The position numbers and the translations under genes were made by a program. A stretch of 64,000 bases of DNA from Achromobacter sp. MYb9 (lineage in GTDB: Bacteria > Pseudomonadota > Gammaproteobacteria > Burkholderiales > Burkholderiaceae_B): positions 1 to 64,000 of the forward strand of contig NZ_PCOQ01000007.1 of assembly GCF_002975275.1 (NCBI RefSeq), written 5' to 3'. Every line of letters starts with the position of its first letter. Positions within the stretch are counted from its first letter, which is position 1. Of this stretch, positions 16,612 to 25,735 are shown in pieces. The notes beneath the pieces were generated by a model. That model searched no databases. It was not told the origin of the DNA and was given only the letters and a program-made list of their open reading frames with translations.

Positions 16612-18027
16612 ATGGATACCCAAATGCCCTTCGACACCTCACGCCCGCCCCGTGCGGCCACCCCAGGGGCCAACGCCTACAACCCGACCTATGACCCGCT
16701 GGTGTCCCCGCCAGGCCGGGGCCAGGACTATGCGCCGACCTATTGGGTCGCCAGCGCTGGCGATCCGCCCGAGGACGACGGCCCGATCCAGGGCGATGTC
16801 GATGCCGACATGGTCATCGTTGGCTCGGGCTTCACCGGCCTGTCGGCCGCGTTGACCCTGGCGCGCGACTTCGGCGTGCGGGCGGTGGTGCTGGAAGCCA
16901 ACCGCGTCGTCTGGGGCTGCACCAGCCGCAACGGCGGCCAGGGGCAGAACGCATCGGGCCGCCTGTACCGTTCGCAATGGATCGAGCGCTGGGGGCTGGA
17001 CACCGCCCGCCGCCTGGATGCGGAAATCCGCGAGGGTTTCGAATACTGGAAGAGCCTGGTCGCGCAGGTGGACTGCGATGCGCAGCCGGGCGGCCATCTG
17101 TACACGGCGCATCGCCAGAAGAAGATGGGGTTCCTGGAGAACGAGGCTCGCGTGATGCGCGAGGTGTTCGGCTACGACGCCAGGATGCTTGGCAAGGCCG
17201 AACTGCGTGAACGCTATGTCGACGACCATGAAGCGGTCGGCGCCATGCACGAGCCCGATGGCGTGGGCGTGCACCCGCTGAAGCTGGCCTATGGCTACCT
17301 GCGCCAGGCGCGGGCGCTGGGTGTGCGCGTGCATCCATCCAGCCCCGTGCTGGGCTGGCGCAAGGAAAACGGCGTCATCCTGCTGGAGACGCCGGGGGGC
17401 GTGGTGCGCGCGCGCCGCGTGGCGTTCGCGACCGGCGGCTACACCGCGCAGGGCGTGAACCCCTTGCTGGACAACCGCATCATGCCGGTGCTGTCGAATT
17501 CGCTGGTGACGCGGGTGCTGTCGCCGGCCGAACGCGAGGCGGCGGGGTTGAAGAGCACCGTATTCATCACCGATACCCGCACCCTGCGCTTCTACTACCG
17601 TTTGCTGCCGGACGGCCGCATGCAGATTGGCAGCCGCAGCGCGCTACGCGGCGCCGATGCCGAGCACCCCCGCCATCTGGCGTTGCTGCGTGAAGGCCTG
17701 GCGCGCAAATTCCCGTCGTTGCGCGGCGTGGACGTCGCGTATTCCTGGTGGGGCTGGGTGGACGTCAGCCACGACATGATGCCGCGCGTGACGCAGCCGG
17801 ATCCGGCGCTGCCCGTGTACTACGCGTTCGGCTATGGCGGCAATGGGGTGGCGTTTTCGGCCCACGCGGGCAGGCGGCTGGCCGAACGGATGATGGGCAA
17901 GGATGGCCTGGCCTGGGACCTGCCCATCTACGATTCGCCGCTGCCCGGGCACTTGTTCGCGCCGTTCCGCCGGATCGGCCAGGGCCTGCTGTACCGCTGG
18001 TACCACCTGCGGGACGAACACCTGTAG
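16612..18027 (+). CDS. tauY: Taurine dehydrogenase large subunit (FAD-dependent)
   Basis: A 471-residue DAO-type flavoprotein. The FAD-binding dinucleotide fold is at about 65-95 (MVIVGSGFTGLSAALTLAR, then VVLEANRV), followed by the SRNGGQ segment typical of glycine/D-amino-acid oxidases. The C-terminal YYAFGYGGNGVAFSAHAGRRLAE closes the FAD site. With TauX it would oxidise taurine to sulfoacetaldehyde and ammonia, passing electrons to a cytochrome. There is no taurine:pyruvate aminotransferase gene in the window, so this enzyme would supply Xsc. Gamma-glutamylputrescine oxidase is the main alternative on sequence alone. Confidence 0.75.
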   Translation: MDTQMPFDTSRPPRAATPGANAYNPTYDPLVSPPGRGQDYAPTYWVASAGDPPEDDGPIQGDVDADMVIVGSGFTGLSAALTLARDFGVRAVVLEANRVVWGCTSRNGGQGQNASGRLYRSQWIERWGLDTARRLDAEIREGFEYWKSLVAQVDCDAQPGGHLYTAHRQKKMGFLENEARVMREVFGYDARMLGKAELRERYVDDHEAVGAMHEPDGVGVHPLKLAYGYLRQARALGVRVHPSSPVLGWRKENGVILLETPGGVVRARRVAFATGGYTAQGVNPLLDNRIMPVLSNSLVTRVLSPAEREAAGLKSTVFITDTRTLRFYYRLLPDGRMQIGSRSALRGADAEHPRHLALLREGLARKFPSLRGVDVAYSWWGWVDVSHDMMPRVTQPDPALPVYYAFGYGGNGVAFSAHAGRRLAERMMGKDGLAWDLPIYDSPLPGHLFAPFRRIGQGLLYRWYHLRDEHL

Positions 18028-18058
18028 CCCTGGACTTCAAACGGGCGTTAGGGGCCGC

Positions 18059-19597
18059 CTACGCGGCTGTGCGCAGGCGGTAACGGTGCACCACCTGCGC
18101 CAGCTTTTCGATCCCCGGCCCGATATGTTCGGGCCGGATCGACGTGAAGCCCACGCGCAGGTAGTTGCGCGGCGCGTCGGCGCCATTCATGAAAAACACG
18201 TTCCCCGGCTCTACGACCACGCCTTCCGCCAGCGCGGCTTCGGATAGCGCGGCGGCATCCAGCCACGGCGGGCCGGCCAACCAGCAGGACGATGACCCCG
18301 TGATGGGAATCGCCTTGAAGTCGGGCAGGTGCCGCGCCAGGGCCTGCGCCAGCTCGGCGCCGCGCTTCTGGTAGGCCTGCGACTGCTTGCGCAGCAGGGA
18401 ATGGTGATGGCCCAGCGAAATGAACAGCGAGAAGGCGCGCTGGATATAGGCCGACGGGTGGCGCAGCATCAGCCGGCGCAGGGCCCGCAGTTCGCTCGTC
18501 AGTTCGCGCGGGGCAACGATATAGCCGATGCGCAGGCCCGGCGCGAACGATTTGGCCAGGCTGCCGACGTAGATGACGCGGCCGTCGCGGTCCAGGCTTT
18601 TGAGCGCGGGGATCGCGCCTTCGCCCCAACGGCTTTCGCTTTCGAAATCGTCTTCGATGATCATGCTGTCGGCCTGGCGCGCCAAGGCCAGCAGGCTTTC
18701 GCGACGCTCCAGCGCCAGCGTGACCGTGGTGGGGCATTGGTGGCCGGGCGTGACGAAGACGTAGTCACAGCCCAGGAGGTGCGTGCCCGTGCACAGGCCG
18801 CGTTCGTCCACGGGCAACGGCAGCAGGTTGCGGGTGTGGCTGGCGAAGATATTGCGGGCATCGGGATACCCGGGGTCTTCCATGCCGACCACGGTGTCGT
18901 CGTTGACGAGCAGGTCGGCCAGCAGATAAAGCGCATGTTGCGCACCGACGGTGATGACGATTTCCTCGGCGTCGGCCCAGACGCCACGGCGCGGCAGCAC
19001 CTGGGTGCGGATCTGCTCGATCAGGGTCGGGTCGTCGTGGGTGATGAGGTCGGGCGCCCAGCTGCGGATGTCCAGCACGGACAGCGCCTTGATGCAGCAT
19101 TCGCGCCATTCGGCCGTGGGAAACAGGTCGGGGTCGAACTGGCCGTATACGAAGGGGTAGGGCTGTTTCTGCCAGTCTTGCGGCTTGGTGATGTTGCGTT
19201 GCCGCGATGGCCGGAAGCGCAGCCGTTCGTCCCACCGTACGCGCCGCGGATCGGGCGCATCGGTCAGCGGCGCGGCGGGGGCGGCATCGGAGGCGGAACC
19301 GGGATGCCCCTGCATGACGGAATCGCACACAAAGTGGCCGCTGCGTTCGCGCGACACCAGGTATCCCTCGCTGACCAGTTGTTGATACGCGAAAACGACG
19401 GTGTTGCGCGCGATGCGCAACTGGTCGGCCAGTTGCCGGCTGGACGGCACCGGCATGCCGGGGGGCAGATGGCCGCTGAGGATGGCCGATACCAGCATCT
19501 GGCGCACGCGGCCCTGCAGGCTGAGGTTGGGCGCGCTTTCCCTTTCAAACAGGCGTTCCCACAACACAGGCTTGAGCATCGAGGCCTGGCTGGACAT
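18059..19597 (-). CDS. tauR: MocR-type transcriptional activator TauR
   Basis: A 512-residue fusion of a GntR winged helix (about 25-92, PSSRQLADQLRIARNTVVFAYQQL) and a type I aminotransferase domain. The PLP-binding residues are in place: IIEDDFESE and the Schiff-base Lys349 in VGSLAKSFAPGLR. MocR proteins of this type activate taurine genes in Rhodobacter (TauR). It is convergent with tauY (31 bp apart) and follows tauABC on the same strand by 129 bp. GabR or PdxR would be alternatives on architecture alone; context supports TauR. Confidence 0.82.
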   Translation of the reverse strand: MSSQASMLKPVLWERLFERESAPNLSLQGRVRQMLVSAILSGHLPPGMPVPSSRQLADQLRIARNTVVFAYQQLVSEGYLVSRERSGHFVCDSVMQGHPGSASDAAPAAPLTDAPDPRRVRWDERLRFRPSRQRNITKPQDWQKQPYPFVYGQFDPDLFPTAEWRECCIKALSVLDIRSWAPDLITHDDPTLIEQIRTQVLPRRGVWADAEEIVITVGAQHALYLLADLLVNDDTVVGMEDPGYPDARNIFASHTRNLLPLPVDERGLCTGTHLLGCDYVFVTPGHQCPTTVTLALERRESLLALARQADSMIIEDDFESESRWGEGAIPALKSLDRDGRVIYVGSLAKSFAPGLRIGYIVAPRELTSELRALRRLMLRHPSAYIQRAFSLFISLGHHHSLLRKQSQAYQKRGAELAQALARHLPDFKAIPITGSSSCWLAGPPWLDAAALSEAALAEGVVVEPGNVFFMNGADAPRNYLRVGFTSIRPEHIGPGIEKLAQVVHRYRLRTAA

Positions 19598-19726
19598 GAC
19601 GGCTCCTTGTGAAGGCGATGCGGGACCCCGGCGCAGGACGCGTGCGGGGTCGGGTTCCGGATCTGAGCCTCAGGATAGAGGAGCCGCCAGGGCGAAGAAA
19701 TGGGGGATTGCCCTGTTGGAAACGTC

Positions 19727-20554
19727 TTAGATGCGTCCCTTCCAGGGGATGGCGAATTTCTCCAGGTAGCGCACCAGCAAGTCGAAGGCGAAGGCGAACA
19801 CGCCGATCACGATAATGCCCATGATGACGGTGTCGCTGGCCAGGAATTGGGCGGCGTTCAGCACCATGAATCCCAGGCCCCGGTCGGCGGCCACCATTTC
19901 GGCGGCGACCAGCGTGGTCCATCCCACCCCGATGCCGATACGCATGCCGGTGAAGATCTCGGGCATGGCCGCCTTCAGGATCACGTGCCAGACAATCTGC
20001 ATTCGCGTGCCGCCCATCGCGTAGGCGGCATGGATCTGCTCGATGGAGACCGACCGCACCCCGGCGCGGGCGGCGATCGCCATGGGCGCGAAGATGGCCA
20101 GATAAATCAGCAGGATCTTCGGAAACTCGCCGATGCCGAACCAGATGATGATCAGCGGCAGATAGGCCAGCGGCGGCAACGGGCGGTAGAACTCGATGGG
20201 CGGGTCGAAGATGCCGCGCGCATAGCGGTTTACGCCCATCAGGATGCCGACGGGAATGGCGGTCAGGCAGGCCAGGAAGAAGGCGCCGAAGACGCGCGTC
20301 AGGCTGGCCAGCGCATGTTCGGCCAGGGTGGAATTGGCGACGCCGTCCGTCATGGCCGACACGAACTTGTCGTACACGGCAATCGGGGACGGCAGGAACA
20401 GCGGCCGCACCCAGCCGGCGCTGGTCACCAGGAACCACAGGGCGATCAGCGCCAGGCTGGTGATAAGGCTGATGTGCCCGCTGTAGCCGGCGCCCGGCGC
20501 GCCGTAGACCATCCCCGGCGTCGCGGGCTTATGCCCGGACCGGTTCCTAGACAT
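19727..20554 (-). CDS. tauC: Taurine ABC transporter permease
   Basis: A 275-residue permease of the TauC/SsuC group with about six membrane helices. The EAA loop is [24 protein letters not shown] and the domain motif is [38 protein letters not shown]. The chosen start (20554) overlaps the tauB stop by 8 bp; a longer N-terminus would run deep into tauB. It forms the membrane part of the taurine importer with TauA and TauB. Some related permeases carry alkanesulfonates instead. Confidence 0.9.
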   Translation of the reverse strand: MSRNRSGHKPATPGMVYGAPGAGYSGHISLITSLALIALWFLVTSAGWVRPLFLPSPIAVYDKFVSAMTDGVANSTLAEHALASLTRVFGAFFLACLTAIPVGILMGVNRYARGIFDPPIEFYRPLPPLAYLPLIIIWFGIGEFPKILLIYLAIFAPMAIAARAGVRSVSIEQIHAAYAMGGTRMQIVWHVILKAAMPEIFTGMRIGIGVGWTTLVAAEMVAADRGLGFMVLNAAQFLASDTVIMGIIVIGVFAFAFDLLVRYLEKFAIPWKGRI

Positions 20555-21383
20555 GGACGACTTCGGGCGAGGCGGCGGCGCGCTCGTCGCCGTAGATGAT
20601 GCCAAGGACTTGTTCGCGCATGGCGATGAAGTCGGGACTGGATTTGATGCCACGGCCATCGCGGGTCTCCAGGTAGCGCCGGTTGAAGTCCGGCGTGAAG
20701 GTGTGCGTGATGCGGCCCGGGCGAGGCGACATGACGATCAGCCGCGACCCCAGGAAGAGCGCCTCTTCCACGCTATGGGTGATGAAGAAGAACATCTTGC
20801 TGGTCTGCCGCCAGATATCCAGCAGCAGCTCCTGGATGGTTTCGCGCGTCAGCGCGTCCAGCGCCGCCATCGGCTCGTCCATCAACAGCATGGCGGGGTC
20901 GCAGGTCAGCGCGCGCGCGATGCCCACGCGCTGCTGCATGCCGCCGGACAACTGATAGATCATGTGGCGGTGAAAATCCTGCAACCCCACCAGTTCCAGG
21001 TTGCGGCGGGCGCGGGCGCGGCGCGTCTCTTTGTCCACGCCTTGAAGCTTCAGTCCGAACTCGGTGTTCTCCAGCACGTTCAGCCAGGGCAGCAGGGCGT
21101 GCTTCTGGAAGACGACGCCGCGGTCGGCGCCGGGGCCGACGATGGGCTGGCCGCCCAGCGTGATTTCCCCCTCGGTGGGCGACAGGAATCCGGCCAGCAG
21201 GCTTAGCAAGGTGGTCTTGCCGCAGCCCGAGGCGCCCAGCGCCACGACGAATTCGCCGGGCTGGATGGTCAGGTTGACGTTCTGCAGCGCAATCACCGGC
21301 CCGCTATCGTGCAGGCCGGGATAGGTGACGCTGACTTGTTCCGCGCATAGCCGCTGCGCGGCGGAGGTGGACGGCATGGTCAT
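20547..21383 (-). CDS. tauB: Taurine ABC transporter ATPase
   Basis: A 278-residue ATPase with Walker [11 protein letters not shown]-loop [12 protein letters not shown], signature [15 protein letters not shown], Walker [12 protein letters not shown] and switch [14 protein letters not shown]. The length and C-terminal [17 protein letters not shown] pattern match TauB/SsuB. It overlaps tauC by 8 bp and lies 30 bp after tauA, so the three genes form one operon. It energises taurine uptake at the inner membrane. Confidence 0.92.
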   Translation of the reverse strand: MTMPSTSAAQRLCAEQVSVTYPGLHDSGPVIALQNVNLTIQPGEFVVALGASGCGKTTLLSLLAGFLSPTEGEITLGGQPIVGPGADRGVVFQKHALLPWLNVLENTEFGLKLQGVDKETRRARARRNLELVGLQDFHRHMIYQLSGGMQQRVGIARALTCDPAMLLMDEPMAALDALTRETIQELLLDIWRQTSKMFFFITHSVEEALFLGSRLIVMSPRPGRITHTFTPDFNRRYLETRDGRGIKSSPDFIAMREQVLGIIYGDERAAASPEVVHV

Positions 21384-21413
21384 GCGGGCTCCCCTTCAGG
21401 CGCGCCGGGCCGC

Positions 21414-22442
21414 TTACTTGGCCGCGGCTTTCGCGTACTGGTCGGTGACGTGCGGGCTGTAGTCGGCCAGCGCGCGGTCGATCTGCTTCTGGTCCTTCAG
21501 GAACGTGGCGCTTGCCGCAAAGGCCCGCCCCGCGCCCGATTCCTTGCCGCCGCCCAACCATTCGTTCGAGGCTTGTTCCTGCGCGGTGGGGAACACCAGC
21601 AGGCCCAGCGCTTCGACGACGTCGTCCGGCTTGCCGCCGATGAGGCGCACGATGCCTTTGACCTGAGGCGATTCGGCGGTCCACTTGGCGCCGTTGGCGC
21701 GATAGTCGGCGTAGGACTTGGCCAGCACGCCGGTAAAGGCGGCCATGAACTTGGGATGCTTGGCGGCCCAGGCGCGATCCACCACGATGCCGTCGAAGGT
21801 CGGCACGCTGGCGGCCCCGATCTGCTGGGAGTCGGCGATGATCTTTCCGCTCTTGGCGATTTCAGTCAACGCGGGCGGCCAGACATAGGCGGCATCGATG
21901 TCGCCGCGCTGCCAGGCCGCCACGATCTGCGGGGGCTGCATGTTCAGGATGCGCACGTCGCGCGGCGCGATCTTCCAGACCTGCTCCAGGCCCACCAGCA
22001 GATGGAAGTGCGAGGTCGACACGAACGGCGTGGCCACGCGCTTGCCTTTCAGGTCGGCGGTGCTGTTGATGCCGGAACCGTTGCGGGCAACCAGCGCTTC
22101 GGATTTTCCGATGTTGTCCAGGACCCAGAACAACTGCATGTCCACGCCCCGGGTGGACGCCGAGGTGATGCCGGTGGATCCCAGGACGCCGACCGGCACG
22201 TTGCCGGAGGCCAGCGCGGTGGAGATGTCGCCGCCGGACGTGAACTGCCGCCAGTCGACCTGGTAGCCGGCCTCTTTCAGGGCGGTGTCGAAGCTGCCGT
22301 CGGCGATGGCGGACAGGAACGGCCCCACGATCAGCTGGTAGCCCACAACCAGCTTGGTCTGGGCGTAGGCGGGTGCGGCCAGCAGCGCGGCGGCCAGGCC
22401 GGCAAGGGTGCAGCGGCGGATGTGGCGGAATATCGCGTTCAT
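21414..22442 (-). CDS. tauA: Taurine ABC transporter substrate-binding protein
   Basis: A 342-residue periplasmic binding protein with signal peptide LAGLAAALLAAPAYAQ (cleavage near residue 27). The mature protein starts TKLVVGYQLIVGPFLSAIADGSF, and has VGVLGSTGITSASTRGVDMQLFWV, typical of TauA. It also keeps the GKRVATPFVSTSHFHLL segment that lines the sulfonate pocket in this family. It is the first gene of tauABC, and a CTGG-type repeat lies about 70-90 bp upstream. Confidence 0.92.
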   Translation of the reverse strand: MNAIFRHIRRCTLAGLAAALLAAPAYAQTKLVVGYQLIVGPFLSAIADGSFDTALKEAGYQVDWRQFTSGGDISTALASGNVPVGVLGSTGITSASTRGVDMQLFWVLDNIGKSEALVARNGSGINSTADLKGKRVATPFVSTSHFHLLVGLEQVWKIAPRDVRILNMQPPQIVAAWQRGDIDAAYVWPPALTEIAKSGKIIADSQQIGAASVPTFDGIVVDRAWAAKHPKFMAAFTGVLAKSYADYRANGAKWTAESPQVKGIVRLIGGKPDDVVEALGLLVFPTAQEQASNEWLGGGKESGAGRAFAASATFLKDQKQIDRALADYSPHVTDQYAKAAAK

Positions 22443-22508
22443 GGTGGTCTCCGAGAGAGAGCGGCCGCGCCCCGGCGCAACCGGCTTGCTGGGTGCCAGT
22501 TTGCCCGG

Positions 22509-22532
22509 ATGGGACCAGAACGCTAGGGCCAG
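22509..22532 (-). promoter_or_regulatory. CTGG-type direct repeats before tauA (possible TauR site)
   Basis: On the minus strand CTGGCCCTAG (22532-22523) and CTGGTCCCAT (22518-22509) form direct repeats 14 bp apart, 67-90 bp before the tauA start codon. The first has the same CTGGNNCTAG form as the tauX site. Two spaced direct repeats are what MocR regulators usually bind, so this is the best TauR candidate in the window. Confidence 0.45.
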
Positions 22533-22672
22533 ATGCCTGGATCAGTAGGAGCCAAACCCCCCGGGGCCCAAAGCGGCCGGGCCCGCCTGCCGCGTCGGCG
22601 GTGCCGTGTACCGGCATCGTCGTCGCAGCGGGCGGGCCCGCGATATGCGCCAAAAGAAGGGCGGCGGTCCTG

Positions 22673-23218
22673 CTATCGGATGAGGCTGAGGAATTCGGCC
22701 CGGGTCGACGGGTTGTCGTGGAATTCACCCAGCATCACGGACGTGACCATGGACGAGTTCTGCTTTTCCACGCCACGCATCATCATGCACATGTGCTGGG
22801 CTTCGATGACGACGGCCACACCCGCCGCGCCCGTGACGGTCTGGACGGCTTCGGCGATCTGGCGGCTGAGGTTTTCCTGGATTTGCAGGCGGCGGGCGTA
22901 CATCTCGACGATGCGCGCCACCTTGGACAGGCCCAGGACGCGGCCGGCCGGCAGGTAGGCTACGTGCGCCTTGCCGATGAAGGGCAGCATGTGGTGTTCG
23001 CACAGCGAGTAAAGCTCGATGTTCTTGACCAGCACGATTTCACGGGTATCCGACGTGAACAGCGCGCCGTTGACGATTTCGTCCAGGTTCTGGCCGTAAC
23101 CGCGGCACAGGTGGCGCATGGCCTTGGCCGCGCGGGCCGGCGTATCGGCCAGCCCTTCACGGGACGGGTCTTCCCCTAGTGCTTCGAGAATGGCGGTGTA
23201 GTTCTTTTCCAATGACAT
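22673..23218 (-). CDS. folE: GTP cyclohydrolase I
   Basis: A 181-residue enzyme that makes 7,8-dihydroneopterin triphosphate from GTP, the first step of folate synthesis. Zinc and active-site residues are visible: Cys and His in [23 protein letters not shown], and the second Cys in [11 protein letters not shown]. Further family motifs are [22 protein letters not shown] and [24 protein letters not shown]. The start is MSLEKNY at 23218; an upstream in-frame extension is Arg/Pro-rich and unlike the family. It is independent of the taurine genes. Confidence 0.95.
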   Translation of the reverse strand: MSLEKNYTAILEALGEDPSREGLADTPARAAKAMRHLCRGYGQNLDEIVNGALFTSDTREIVLVKNIELYSLCEHHMLPFIGKAHVAYLPAGRVLGLSKVARIVEMYARRLQIQENLSRQIAEAVQTVTGAAGVAVVIEAQHMCMMMRGVEKQNSSMVTSVMLGEFHDNPSTRAEFLSLIR

Positions 23219-23347
23219 GGGGACTCCTGGGGGCAGCGCGCGCGTCGTGGCGGTGTGTCGTGTCGGCTGGCGTCGGGGACGCAGCAATGGAGGCAAGTCT
23301 ACCGCAGCACGGGCGGCGGGTCAGGCCGCCGGCCTGAACCCCGGGGC

Positions 23348-24004
23348 TCAAACGCCGCGGTTCTCCACGGCGTACTTGATCAGCTCGGCCTGCCCGTCGA
23401 TGCCCAACTTGCGCTTGATGTTCAGCCGGTGCGTCTCGACCGTGCGCACGGACAGGCCCAGCGCCTGGGCGATCTGCTTGTTGGCCTGGCCGCTGGCGAT
23501 GTGGCGCAGCACGTCGCGTTCGCGTTGCGTCAGCAGGGTGGCGGGGGCGCTGGCCTGGGACAGCCGCACGGCCACGGCCGCGCTGAAGTAGCTGCGGCCC
23601 GCCACGACCGCGCCGATGGCGGTGACGATCTCCTCCGCCGGTTCGTCCTTCAGCAGATAGCCCCGGGCGCCGGCCTTGACCGCCTGCACCATGTATTCGG
23701 GGTTGTCGTGCATGGATAGCACCAGCACGGCAATCTGGGGATAGCGTTCATGCAATTGCGCCGTCAGTTCCAGCCCGCCCACGCCTGGCATGTTCAGGTC
23801 CATCAGCACCAGGTGGGGCAGGGTGTCGCCCTGGGGATCCTCCGCCAGGCATTCCGCCAGGAACAGCAGCGCCGCCTGCGCGTTGCCGGCTTCGCCCACC
23901 ACGCGCAGGCGCGGCACGGTCTCCAGGCGCAGGCGTAGCCCGTCCCGTACCAGGGGGTGGTCGTCGACCAGCAGGAGTCGGATGGCATCGGGGGTGTCGG
24001 TCAT
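23348..24004 (-). CDS. NarL/LuxR-type response regulator
   Basis: A 218-residue regulator. The receiver domain (1-125) has acidic residues Asp14-Asp15, the phospho-acceptor Asp69 in LVLMDLNMPG and Lys in YLLKDEPAEE. The C-terminal LuxR-type helix-turn-helix is LTQRERDVLRHIASGQANKQIAQALGLSVRTVETHRLNIKRKLG. It overlaps the histidine kinase gene by 4 bp. The pair is divergent from cstA and so probably controls it. Confidence 0.92.
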   Translation of the reverse strand: MTDTPDAIRLLLVDDHPLVRDGLRLRLETVPRLRVVGEAGNAQAALLFLAECLAEDPQGDTLPHLVLMDLNMPGVGGLELTAQLHERYPQIAVLVLSMHDNPEYMVQAVKAGARGYLLKDEPAEEIVTAIGAVVAGRSYFSAAVAVRLSQASAPATLLTQRERDVLRHIASGQANKQIAQALGLSVRTVETHRLNIKRKLGIDGQAELIKYAVENRGV

Positions 24005-25422
24005 GCGTGGGTCGTCGCGGTAGGAGTGGCCGGCGCCGGCAAGGGCAGCCAGGCCTGCAAGGTCGTGCCTTGCGCGTTGGTATGGAAAGTCAGGTTACCG
24101 GATAGCGCGCTCATGCGTTCGCGCATGTTGCGCAGCCCGATGCCGCGCCGGGGGTCCTGCTGGACTTCGGCGAAATCGAAGCCGCGGCCGTCGTCCGAAA
24201 TGGTCAGGCGCACGTCGTGCGCGCTGTAGGCCAGCGTCATGTCGGCGCGGGTGGCGCCGGCATGGCGCAGGACGTTGGTCAGGGCCTCCTGGGTGACGCG
24301 GAACAGCGCCGTGGCATAGGCGTCGGGCAGTTTGACCGGACGCCCCGTGGTGCGAAGGCGGACGGCCAGCGGCGGCGCCCCGTCGGCGCTGGCAATGGCG
24401 AACTCGCGCCCCAGGTGCTCCAACGCGGCCGGCAGGCCCAGGTCGTCCAGCAAGGTGGGACGGAGGTTGTGCGAAATGCGCCGCACCTCGCCCACGGCGC
24501 TGTTCAGGCGGTCCAGCGCGCCACCCAGCGGCCGGTCGATATGGGCCAGGGCCTGCGGTTGCTCCGGCAATGAGTGCCGCAGCCGTTCGCGCGCCGCTTC
24601 CAGCGACAGTTTGATGGACACCAGCACCTGGCTGATGCCGTCGTGCAGTTCGCGTGACAGGCGGGCGCGCTCGTCTTCCTGCGAACGCACCAATTGCTGG
24701 GCCATCAGCCGCAGCTTGGCGTCGGACTGCCGGTGGTCGCTGATGTTCAGCGCCAGCCCGCAAGCCGCCACCCCCAGGATGGCGACGGCGGCAATGCCGG
24801 CCACCCAGGCGAACATGCTGCGGATGTTGGCCTGCGCGGCGGCGTCGATACGCACCAGGGCCTGCTCCACATCGTCCAGGTAAATGCCCGTGCCGAGCAT
24901 CCAGCCCCACCGGTCCAGCACTACGACATAGCCGAGTTTCTCCACCGTCTGGTGGGTAGAGGGTTTTTCCCAAAGGTAGTGCACCACTTCGCCTTGCTGG
25001 CCGCCGCGGCGGGCGGCCGTGAGCAGGTTCTGGATGACCGCCTGGCCGCGCGTGTCGCGCAGGTTCCAGAGGTCTTGGCCGACCAATTCCGGCTGGCGCG
25101 GGTGCATCAGGTTCTTGCCCTGCAGGTCGTAGACGAAAAAATAGCCGTCATGGCCGAATTCCATCTGCGCCAGCAGCTCCAGCGCCCGCTGGCGCGCGGC
25201 CTCGTCGTCGCCCGCCTCCTGCAAGGGCGCGACGGCGCTGTAGGCCAGACTTACGTAGTGGCGCAGTTCGCTTTCCTTGCTGGCCAGCCAGGCGCTTTCC
25301 ACAACCTGCTTTTCGCGCTGGGCCAGTTGCAGGCCTTGCACGTAGACGGCCACCGCGATGGCGGCCAACGCCACCAGCAGGGGCACGGCGGCAAGCAGCA
25401 GGATTTTCAGGCGCAGCTTCAT
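24001..25422 (-). CDS. Cache-domain sensor histidine kinase (HisKA_3)
   Basis: A 473-residue membrane kinase. Helix 1 is at about 7-27 and a periplasmic single Cache domain follows (about 35-195: FGHDGYFFVYDLQGKNLMHPRQPELVG, then LGYVVVLDRWGWMLGTGIYLDDVE). Helix 2 is at about 206-228. The cytoplasmic part has the phospho-His box SRELHDGISQVL and an ATPase domain (TISDDGRGFD, RGIGLRNMRERM). Cache sensors of this sort detect small carboxylates. With the 4-bp overlapped regulator and divergent cstA, pyruvate or a similar acid is the likely signal. Confidence 0.9.
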   Translation of the reverse strand: MKLRLKILLLAAVPLLVALAAIAVAVYVQGLQLAQREKQVVESAWLASKESELRHYVSLAYSAVAPLQEAGDDEAARQRALELLAQMEFGHDGYFFVYDLQGKNLMHPRQPELVGQDLWNLRDTRGQAVIQNLLTAARRGGQQGEVVHYLWEKPSTHQTVEKLGYVVVLDRWGWMLGTGIYLDDVEQALVRIDAAAQANIRSMFAWVAGIAAVAILGVAACGLALNISDHRQSDAKLRLMAQQLVRSQEDERARLSRELHDGISQVLVSIKLSLEAARERLRHSLPEQPQALAHIDRPLGGALDRLNSAVGEVRRISHNLRPTLLDDLGLPAALEHLGREFAIASADGAPPLAVRLRTTGRPVKLPDAYATALFRVTQEALTNVLRHAGATRADMTLAYSAHDVRLTISDDGRGFDFAEVQQDPRRGIGLRNMRERMSALSGNLTFHTNAQGTTLQAWLPLPAPATPTATTHA

Positions 25423-25735
25423 ATTGTGGGGGGCAACCCGGATAAGAATTGGTGCGATGCGTCACGACGGCTTTGCCTGTAGTGCTATCGGTCGCGGTGC
25501 AGGATTTTACGGTTTTCGTCGGTTTATGTTGCGGCGCAGTGCGTAGTAACACGTACGCGGCTTGCGTAGTTCCGCGCTTGTTGGCAAGGGGGCAAAACGA
25601 AATACTAACGCCCGCGTTCAACGGACGCAGTGCGGGCGCCAGCGCGCCCGCCACCCCACAACAATGAGTCTGCCTTCCGCGGGACGAAAAAAGCGTTTCA
25701 CGCCACAAGCATGGCGGGAGGCAAGAGGAGCACTT
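25423..25735. promoter_or_regulatory. Divergent promoter region between the Cache kinase and cstA
   Basis: This 313-bp gap must hold the promoters of both divergent units. Its composition is locally less GC-rich around 25440-25610. It contains a perfect hairpin near the cstA side (25632-25651). No sigma-70 element pair was clear enough to mark, and no further gene was seen. Confidence 0.5.
25632..25651 (+). repeat. Perfect inverted repeat in the cstA leader
   Basis: Arms gcgggcgc (25632-25639) and gcgcccgc (25644-25651) flank the loop cagc, about 85 bp before the cstA start codon. It could be a regulator site or a leader hairpin. No T-run follows it, so attenuation by termination is unlikely. 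Confidence 0.4.

Noticed and set aside
16612-18027. Gamma-glutamylputrescine oxidase identity for the DAO-type flavoprotein
   Set aside because: No other putrescine-pathway gene is present, while the NTF2-like partner, TauR and TauABC fit taurine dehydrogenase.
22579-22639. 9-bp inverted repeat (gggcccgcc / ggcgggccc) downstream of folE as a terminator
   Set aside because: The loop is over 40 nt and there is no T-run, so it is weak evidence in such GC-rich DNA.
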